Shown piece after piece: positions 33,294-38,705 of a stretch of DNA of 38,705 bases. Both the position numbers and the translations under genes were made by a program. Within the stretch, counting starts at the first letter, position 1, and each line of letters starts with the position of its first letter. Origin of the DNA: Chlamydia trachomatis (lineage in GTDB: Bacteria; Chlamydiota; Chlamydiia; Chlamydiales; 2-12-FULL-49-11); assembly GCA_945870925.1 (NCBI GenBank), contig CAMBTZ010000001.1, positions 1-38,705 on the forward strand, given 5' to 3'. The notes under the pieces were generated by a model. It was given only the letters and a program-made list of their open reading frames with translations, had not been told where the DNA came from and ran no database searches.

Positions 33294-33696
33294 ACCCCTC
33301 CAATTGATCTCTGGAACCCCCGACAAGTGTGGAAAATTCTTCTAACTGTTGAAGAAGCCTTCCTTGAAAGTACTCCTTCTCCATATTTTCACCAAACCCA
33401 TCTATAAAAGGTGTCCATTTAAATGAACTTTTTGAAATTTTTTTTAAACATTCCTTTAAATACGAATCTGTCAGTACAAAACATAAAAACTGTAAAGGAG
33501 GAACATGTTGTATACTGTCTCCAAGACGCCTTAATCTAAAGCTATCAAAAAGGAGGCTTGCAACATTTTTCTCTCCCATTGCAGTAATGATTTCCGAAAC
33601 AGCATACCTCTCCTCCTTATTAAGGAAAAGGACAAATTCATCTGCAATTGCCAATGATCCACATAAGAGAAAAGCGCCTAATATCCATTTTTTCAC
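33247..33696 (-). CDS. Secreted helical protein, paralog 3 of a tandem triplet
   Basis: A 149-residue protein with signal peptide MKKWILGAFLLCGSLAIA, cut before DEFVLFL. The mature part shares the family plan: SEIITAMGEKN, a LxFLCFVL block, LKECLKKISKSSFKWTPFID and EWEKFVKCLL. It is the most divergent of the three and the first in the operon after gmd, starting only three bases after the gmd stop. Its 3' end is shared with the start of paralog 2. The signal peptide opening MKKWI is close to the opening MRKWI of the adjacent Gmd protein. Function unknown. Confidence 0.8.
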   Translation of the reverse strand: MKKWILGAFLLCGSLAIADEFVLFLNKEERYAVSEIITAMGEKNVASLLFDSFRLRRLGDSIQHVPPLQFLCFVLTDSYLKECLKKISKSSFKWTPFIDGFGENMEKEYFQGRLLQQLEEFSTLVGGSRDQLEGYVYQQEWEKFVKCLL

Positions 33697-33699
33697 AAA

Positions 33700-34842
33700 T
33701 TAATTTACCTCATACTTAATTTTTGCAAGTTCATGTTTTGCAAGTTCATGTTTTGCAAGTTTAAGATCAGAAGCAACCATCATTTTGACTAACTCTTCAA
33801 ATGAAGTAGTCGGAACCCATCCTAATTTCTCTTTTGCCTTAGTTGGATCTGCCAATAGAAAATCAACTTCTGCCGGTCTATAATATTTAGGATCAATTTC
33901 AATAAGCACCTTTTTTGTCATTTTATCAACGCCTATTTCATTAACGCCCGAACCAATCCATTCAATCTCAATATCCGCTTCTTTAAATGCTATCTCTATA
34001 AATTCACGAACTGTATGAGTCTCACCTGTTCCAATAACATAATCGCAGGCTTCTTCTTGTTGCAACATAAGCCACATCATTTCAACATAATCTTTTGCAT
34101 AACCCCAATCGCGTGAAGCATCTAAATTTCCTAAATAGAGCTTTTCTTGTAATCCGTATTTAATTCGTGCAAGCGCTTGCGTAATTTTTCTTGTTACAAA
34201 AGTCTCTCCTCTACGTGGAGATTCATGGTTAAACAAAATTCCATTGCAAGCATAAATTCCGTATGCCTCACGATAATTCACAGTTACCCAATAGGAAAAT
34301 ACCTTAGCACACCCATACGGAGATCTTGGATGAAAAGGTGTTGTCTCTTTTTGAGGTATTTCTTGAACTTCGCCAAACATTTCACTTGTTGATGCTTGAT
34401 AAAACTTCACCTTATTATTAAAACCAAGCATTCGAATTGCTTCTAGGATCCTAAGTGTACCGAGCGCATCTACCTCAGCTGTATATTCAGGAAGCTCAAA
34501 AGATACTCCTACATGACTTTGTGCTGATAAATTATATATTTCATCTGGACAAACCTCCTGAACAAGCCTTAAAACATTACACGAATCTGTTACATCCCCA
34601 TAATGGAGAAAAAATTGCTGCCCTTCTGTGTGTGGCGACTGATAAAGATGATCTAACCTCTCTGTATTTCTTGTTGATGCTCTTCGCTTTACGCCATGCA
34701 CCTGGTACCCTTTACTAAGTAATAATTCACTTAAGTAGGCTCCATCCTGGCCTGTAACTCCAAAAATCAAAGCCTTTTTTCTATATTCTGTACCAAACAG
34801 AAGTAAAGGAAGACACAATACAAATCCGATCCATTTTCTCAC
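33700..34842 (-). CDS. gmd: GDP-mannose 4,6-dehydratase with signal-peptide-like N-terminus
   Basis: Gmd turns GDP-mannose into GDP-4-keto-6-deoxymannose, precursor of GDP-fucose, GDP-rhamnose and related sugars. The cofactor loop GVTGQDG (28-34), the active site Thr152-Ser-Glu154 (ASTSEMFG), Tyr176 and Lys180 (SPYGCAK), NHESPRRGETFVTRK and the ending blocks are intact over 380 residues. The first 20 residues, MRKWIGFVLCLPLLLFGTEY, form a basic-hydrophobic segment that looks like a signal peptide or membrane anchor; usual Gmd enzymes start directly at the Rossmann strand. The GTG start at 34842 follows AGGA with eight bases spacing, supporting the extension, although a TTG inside (codon 9) is possible. 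The C-terminus carries a HELAK repeat. First gene of the five-gene operon. Confidence 0.93.
   Translation of the reverse strand: MRKWIGFVLCLPLLLFGTEYRKKALIFGVTGQDGAYLSELLLSKGYQVHGVKRRASTRNTERLDHLYQSPHTEGQQFFLHYGDVTDSCNVLRLVQEVCPDEIYNLSAQSHVGVSFELPEYTAEVDALGTLRILEAIRMLGFNNKVKFYQASTSEMFGEVQEIPQKETTPFHPRSPYGCAKVFSYWVTVNYREAYGIYACNGILFNHESPRRGETFVTRKITQALARIKYGLQEKLYLGNLDASRDWGYAKDYVEMMWLMLQQEEACDYVIGTGETHTVREFIEIAFKEADIEIEWIGSGVNEIGVDKMTKKVLIEIDPKYYRPAEVDFLLADPTKAKEKLGWVPTTSFEELVKMMVASDLKLAKHELAKHELAKIKYEVN
33721..33765. repeat. 15-bp tandem repeat at the 3' end of gmd
   Basis: Two exact copies of TTTTGCAAGTTCATG (33721-33735, 33736-33750) and a third with three changes at its end (33751-33765). 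On the coding strand they give KLAKHELAKHELAK near the C-terminus. Being a multiple of three, changes in copy number keep the frame. Confidence 0.9.
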
Positions 34843-34911
34843 AATTTTTTTCCTAAAAAAAGAGTGTTATATTATTCAGCTAACTAGTTTTTATCTAGAA
34901 AATTCTCGAAG

Positions 34912-34929
34912 TTTATGTTACGACATAAA
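34912..34929. promoter_or_regulatory. Inverted repeat just before rsbU
   Basis: TTTATGT and ACATAAA, separated by TACG, lie directly before the rsbU ATG at 34932 in the divergent gmd/rsbU region. It could be an operator for a dimeric regulator or an RNA hairpin covering the ribosome binding site, since no clear Shine-Dalgarno sequence is otherwise seen. Short AT-rich dyads also occur by chance. Confidence 0.35.
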
Positions 34930-34931
34930 TT

Positions 34932-36791
34932 ATGTTTAAAAAAAGACTCTTTGGTACTTTAGCGTTTCGTGTTTTATTAAGTAGCTTTATCTTCCTTATA
35001 ATTCCGTTAATTTTTTATGCACTTTTTGTATATGATCGAGACTATAAAGAAAAATTAGATAGCGTATTTACAGAAATGCATCTATTCCAAAGAGATCAAT
35101 TAAATTTTGTCTTACAACTTGAACAAAATAATAAAAATTTCCTAAGAGCCGTATATCAACTAATCTCCCTTATTCAAAATCAAACAGGCAAAGCCTCTCT
35201 TGATAAAATTGACAAAATCTTAGATAAATTTACAGAAGAATCAAATTGGTCTGCAATATTCTATCTAACAGTAACTAAAGATGACCTTCTGATCTGCACT
35301 AATTCTTCGATAAAAAAGTATGAGAATGTAAATTTCACTCCATATTTTGGTCTCAACTATTTAGAAGGAATTCATGAAAATATCTTTGTTGCTAAAGATC
35401 CGGCATTTGGTCATAGTTTATTTATCACAATTCCAATGAGAAATAGCGACAATCAAATTATTGCTGTATCCGGGATCTCAATTGCACTAACAAAACTTGT
35501 TGAAAACTTAGATACTGCAAGACATCTATATAATGCAAACATTTCAATTTTAGATGAGGAAGGGTCAATTCTTGCATCAACTGCTTACAAAAGAATTGAT
35601 AAAAAATTTGTTGAAAAAAAAGATATTCACACGTCTATACCAAATGAAGCAATACCCATAAAACGGATTAAGTCTGTTACTCAAGGTTATGAATTTTATC
35701 TTGGCAATGAAAAAAGATTTCTCACATCTATCAGACTTCCAAATACAAAAACAAGAATCATACTAACAATCCCGTCTAAGATACTTTTGCACGAACTTTA
35801 CAGATCTCTTATCGAGCTTGGAGCTCTCCTTCTTTTCATCTTAGTTTTCGGTGGCATAATCTCTTATTTATTAACTCTTCGATTTGCAAAACCGTTAGCG
35901 CAACTGATTAGTGTTATGAGCAAGGTAGGAAATGGCGATCTTAAACAAAGGTTCAATGAGGACCGCTTAGGATTTGAAATCAATTATCTAGGTGAGCAAT
36001 TCAACCAAATGGTTATATCACTGATCAACTACATCGAGGAAGTAAAAAAAGAGAGAGCATTCAAGGAGGCGTATCAAAAGGAACTCCAAATTGGACGAGA
36101 AATTCAACAATCGATACTTCCTGATGGGACAATTCACTTTGATGATACTGAAACAGCCCTCTTCTTTCGCCCTGCTAAAGAGGTTGCCGGCGATTTTTAT
36201 GATTGGATTATTAAAGATGAGACTATATACATAACTATTGCTGACGGCGTTGGAAAAGGGATCTCCGGCTGTCTTTATGCATTTGCCTTAAGAAGCACTC
36301 TTAAAGCGTGCGAAGTAATTTATAACGATCTTGCAGAAATTGCGATAAAGACAAATACAATTTTCTGCGAAGATACCAAAGAGACCGGCAGTTTTGTAAC
36401 AGCTTTTTTAGCTAAATATTACGCTCCTACTAAAGAGCTTTCATATGTGAATTGCGGGCATAACTACCCCATTATTAAGCGTGCAGCAGGATACGTTGAG
36501 CGCCTTGAAACATCAGGAATCGCCTTTGGCGTCGACCACTTCGATACAGTTGATGTCCGAAAAACAACCTTAGAAAAAAATGACTACATCATTTTCTATA
36601 CAGACGGGATAACTGACGCGCAAGATAGAGAACACAAACTATTTGGGGAAAAAAGATTAATGAGCATCATTGAAACCTGCCCTTATCAAACACCAGATGA
36701 ACTACTAAACCTTATTAATCAAGAACTCGCCCTCTTCACCAAAGGCGAGGATCAGTACGACGACATGACCCTCCTCATCCTAAAAATCTAA
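34932..36791 (+). CDS. rsbU: RsbU-type PP2C phosphatase with membrane sensor domain
   Basis: A 619-residue inner-membrane protein. A helix at about 12-35, a periplasmic sensor of Cache type (40-290), a second helix (295-315, LLLFILVFGGIISYLL) and a HAMP-like linker (320-370) precede a coiled stretch and a SpoIIE/RsbU-type PP2C phosphatase domain (about 390-619). The metal ligands are visible in EVAGDFYDW, ADGVGKG, YTDGITDA and YDDMTLL. In the partner-switch pathway RsbU dephosphorylates RsbV, which frees a sigma factor or, in Chlamydia, has been linked to sensing of TCA-cycle metabolites and control of the main sigma factor. RsbV and RsbW are not in the window. Divergent from the gmd operon; tail to tail with the phosphatase-like gene. 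Confidence 0.93.
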   Translation: MFKKRLFGTLAFRVLLSSFIFLIIPLIFYALFVYDRDYKEKLDSVFTEMHLFQRDQLNFVLQLEQNNKNFLRAVYQLISLIQNQTGKASLDKIDKILDKFTEESNWSAIFYLTVTKDDLLICTNSSIKKYENVNFTPYFGLNYLEGIHENIFVAKDPAFGHSLFITIPMRNSDNQIIAVSGISIALTKLVENLDTARHLYNANISILDEEGSILASTAYKRIDKKFVEKKDIHTSIPNEAIPIKRIKSVTQGYEFYLGNEKRFLTSIRLPNTKTRIILTIPSKILLHELYRSLIELGALLLFILVFGGIISYLLTLRFAKPLAQLISVMSKVGNGDLKQRFNEDRLGFEINYLGEQFNQMVISLINYIEEVKKERAFKEAYQKELQIGREIQQSILPDGTIHFDDTETALFFRPAKEVAGDFYDWIIKDETIYITIADGVGKGISGCLYAFALRSTLKACEVIYNDLAEIAIKTNTIFCEDTKETGSFVTAFLAKYYAPTKELSYVNCGHNYPIIKRAAGYVERLETSGIAFGVDHFDTVDVRKTTLEKNDYIIFYTDGITDAQDREHKLFGEKRLMSIIETCPYQTPDELLNLINQELALFTKGEDQYDDMTLLILKI

Positions 36792-36794
36792 ACT

Positions 36795-37568
36795 TTACTT
36801 ACTAGAAAAAAGCACTTTTCTTAAATTCACTTCTTCAGAAAGCTCTACAAGGCAACTTTCTCCAAAATTTTGCGAAATTTCATAGCGCGCAGAAGCTTCT
36901 TCTCCCTCGCAAAGATGATCCATACCTTTAATTACAAGATTTATAGATTCAAAAACAGGTAGATTGCATCGCAAAACAAGGTGGCTTGCAAGGTAACTAC
37001 AAGTCCTACCCTTTCCTGCACCACAATATAGAGCTATTTTACTCACATCTGAAGTATATCTATTTACTAAATCGGCAACTCTTTTAAATTTCTCAACACT
37101 AGGTCCGGCTCCCTTTGGGAATTTACCCAATTTATAACCAACTGCATCTTCATTTGGTATATACTCAAACAAAACAGGTCTATCCTCATTTAACAACCTC
37201 CATCGCTCTTCTATATAGAAATCATGAGAATCATGCCGTTCTGCGCTACTTAAAGAAACAAGAACAACCACACCCTTTTTTTTAAGATAAATTAAGTTAT
37301 CATCAATCTCTTTTCTCTCACTTTCAGAAAGAACATCAGACAATATAAATTCAGGATAACCCGGACGTGCTAATCCAATCAAAGGACCCATTTCAACATA
37401 GCTCATAGGCCCCTCAATTACAGGCCTTAAAACCTTAGGAACCTCTTGGTAAACAACTTCAAAAAATGCAAAAGAACAGGGTTTTTCTCTTTTTTTTGAA
37501 GATCTCTCAGGAACCTCCTCCCATTCAAATTCAACAGAGCTTGTAGGACTTGGTGAAGGAACAGCCAT
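36795..37568 (-). CDS. Dual-specificity/tyrosine phosphatase-like protein, possible effector
   Basis: A 257-residue protein without signal peptide or membrane helix. Residues 180-191 (LYCGAGKGRTCS) form the C-x5-R phosphatase loop with Cys182 and Arg188, preceded by Tyr where most family members have His. Upstream, YLKKKGVVVLVSLSSAE is the usual strand-turn element of dual-specificity phosphatases (KAP-like), and Asp residues near 113-141 could be the general acid. The first 30 residues are Pro/Ser-rich and disordered, as is common in type III secretion substrates. A eukaryote-like phosphatase in an obligate intracellular bacterium suggests a role in host signalling, but this is inference. 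A good ribosome binding site (AAGGTGG) precedes ATG 37568, and a -10-like TATACT lies about 55 bases upstream. Confidence 0.72.
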   Translation of the reverse strand: MAVPSPSPTSSVEFEWEEVPERSSKKREKPCSFAFFEVVYQEVPKVLRPVIEGPMSYVEMGPLIGLARPGYPEFILSDVLSESERKEIDDNLIYLKKKGVVVLVSLSSAERHDSHDFYIEERWRLLNEDRPVLFEYIPNEDAVGYKLGKFPKGAGPSVEKFKRVADLVNRYTSDVSKIALYCGAGKGRTCSYLASHLVLRCNLPVFESINLVIKGMDHLCEGEEASARYEISQNFGESCLVELSEEVNLRKVLFSSK

Positions 37569-37737
37569 TATACACCACCTTATTATTAGATTTTTTAATT
37601 ATGTTTATTATCTAATTACAAAGTATAGCAACTGTTAAGGTTTAAGTACATAAAGTTTACAATAAATGTAGGCGTTAATTACAAATGTCCTATTTCCGTT
37701 AAATAGAAATGAGTTAAGTTGTATAGAGATTATATAA

Positions 37738-37986
37738 AAAGTTCTTGAAAAAAGCCTTGTTCAGTCGGATGCTGCTAATATTCTGAATGTTAGTGAAAGA
37801 CAAATAAGACGAATGGTAAGGAAATATAAGGATAATGGAGTAAAGGGCTTAATATCAAAAAAAGAGGGTATTTCATTATAGAGATAGGCAAGTAGAAAGT
37901 GTGAGATGATGCAAATGGACGGACCTCCTCACGACTGGTTTGAAGAGAGAGCCGCTATAAAGAGGTGCGGAACTCGCCGCAGATGA
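37738..37986 (+). pseudogene. Remnant of ISNCY-type transposase (internal deletion and stops)
   Basis: One frame gives KVLEKSLVQSDAANILNVSE then RQIRRMVRKYKDNGVKGLIS, an N-terminal helix-turn-helix typical of ISNCY-family transposases, then two TAG codons (37879, 37885) and, still in the same frame, EMMQMDGPPHDWFEERA, the first catalytic-domain block (Q-x-D-G-S/P-x-H-D-W-F-E) of the same proteins. In intact transposases some 70-90 residues separate these blocks, so a deletion removed the middle. An ochre codon lies just before the helix-turn-helix and the 3' part is gone. No terminal repeats were found. Confidence 0.75.
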
Positions 37987-38053
37987 GAATATCGGCATAT
38001 AGATATTTAGGTTAAATTTTATTTAATAAGCTAGAATACATGATAAAAAGGAT

Positions 38054-38272
38054 ATGCATGATATGCATGATGAAGAAAAAGAAAAACATTTACCACATTC
38101 TGAACTCACCCGAACTATTATAGGCTGCTCTTTTAATGTGGTAAGGGATTTGGGGCCTGGATTTCAAGAACGAATCTACAAAAACGCTCTACTCATTGCT
38201 ATGAAACAGAAAGGATTGCTTATTAATTTTCGGTGTCGAAAGTTAGAATACCAGAGATTACATCTGTTGTAA
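38054..38272 (+). pseudogene. Truncated GxxExxY-family protein
   Basis: A 72-residue frame: HSELTRTIIGCSFNVVRDLG followed by PGFQERIYKNALLIAMKQKG, which has the family's Gly-x-x-Glu-x-x-Tyr motif (GFQERIY). Intact members have about 120-130 residues and a PD-(D/E)XK-nuclease-like core; here the homology stops after about 60 residues, and the last dozen look unrelated. The start has a six-codon imperfect direct repeat (ATGCATGAT twice). No good ribosome binding site. Probably a broken gene. Confidence 0.65.
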
Positions 38273-38705
38273 AATCCTGAATTCGAAGAAGTTATTGATG
38301 AGCCAATACCATTTTAAGGCGCCAATTTTTTCATTATCATGCATATCAGGTGCATCCTTTTTATCATGGTTTCTGATGCCCCACATCTAATTACTTCTAA
38401 TAAACAAGAACAAGCCTTACCAGAAAGTTTTTTAAGCGGACTGCTCGACCCCGGACCCACCGGCAAGAGTTTTCCACCCTTGCATTCCGAATGGAGGCCA
38501 TTCAATAAGGGCTTTATTCCTAAGACCCCAGCAAAGGGATCACCCTTTGCAATCCCAAGTGGTTTGCATAACAAATCCATTGGTATAATAGAGCTACTAA
38601 ACTCACCACCTATCCAAGATTGCTTTGACCCCCAAAAGGGGACATTTCTAAAAAACGCTGACTTCGACTATAGCCACCAGTCTTAATTGAAAATCAAATA
38701 ACTAT
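38273..38705. other. Stretch without a supportable gene
   Basis: After the GxxExxY fragment, the same frame reads NPEFEEVIDEPIPF then stops at 38317 or so; the acidic ending with Ile-Pro-Phe resembles the C-terminal tip of single-stranded-DNA-binding protein, but nothing before it does. From about 38320 to 38690 both strands contain open frames of 88 (-) and 115 (+) codons with no recognisable motif, no ribosome binding site and a higher G+C content than the surroundings. I cannot say whether either is expressed. Confidence 0.4.

Noticed and set aside
34177..34718. Plus-strand frames opposite gmd
   Set aside because: gmd on the other strand has full family motifs; these have no ribosome binding site or recognisable content.
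1..38705. CRISPR array, tRNA, rRNA or known riboswitch
   Set aside because: No array-like spaced repeats, no cloverleaf-like sequences and no conserved riboswitch core were recognised by eye; a tRNAscan or Rfam search could still find something small.

Overview
The window looks like chromosomal DNA from a member of the phylum Chlamydiae, most likely an environmental (Parachlamydia/Simkania/Waddlia-like) lineage rather than a Chlamydia pathogen. The DNA is AT-rich. Reasons for the assignment: a nucleotide transport protein (NTT family, ATP/ADP translocase type) sits in the chlamydial-style block NTT - pgsA - sppA/sohB - polA - coaE - rho; glgC lies next to a metallophosphoesterase; a dnaQ-like exonuclease, tsaE and a chlamydia-type hypothetical (CT538-like) lie together; and murA, argS, pgk and a membrane RsbU-type phosphatase are present. 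The gene-order comparison is from memory; no search was run.

Layout. 1-546 (-): 5' part of a DXD glycosyltransferase running off the left edge. 637-3650 (+): glgC, metallophosphoesterase, outer-membrane-type barrel protein. 3647-4597 (-): hypothetical. 4685-7001 (+): pseudopilin-like protein and OPT-family oligopeptide transporter. 6998-8479 (-): Cys-rich hypothetical interrupted by one amber codon. 8609-10856 (+): GNAT-like protein, small ORF, second pseudopilin-like protein and a membrane-anchored partner. 10851-10925: long perfect hairpin repeat between convergent genes. 10924-12069 (-): PAS histidine kinase. 12108-15379 (+): ATP-grasp-like protein ending inside a second copy of the hairpin repeat, then murA and an EpmB-type lysine aminomutase. 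15385-17326 (-): DnaQ-like exonuclease, tsaE, CT538-like protein. 17453-30495 (+): long housekeeping block (argS, pgk, NTT, DedA, pgsA, sppA, polA, coaE, rho, GT-B-like protein). 30505-34842 (-): tightly coupled five-gene operon (gmd with a signal-peptide-like N-terminus, three paralogous secreted small proteins, and a YejM/LtaS-like membrane hydrolase). 34932-36791 (+): RsbU-like phosphatase. 36795-37568 (-): dual-specificity-phosphatase-like protein. 37738-38705: degraded accessory sequence (transposase remnant, GxxExxY fragment, unassigned DNA).

How it fits together. The housekeeping parts serve glycogen synthesis, peptidoglycan precursor synthesis, translation, glycolysis, phospholipid synthesis, replication/repair, CoA synthesis and transcription termination. 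Energy parasitism (NTT) and peptide import (OPT) match an intracellular life. The most unusual parts are the gmd/triple-paralog/hydrolase operon, which looks like an envelope or secreted-protein module; the two copies of a perfect hairpin whose flanks differ but remain self-complementary; the pseudopilins with Pro instead of Gly before the predicted cleavage site; and tsaE and coaE, which lack well-placed standard start codons.
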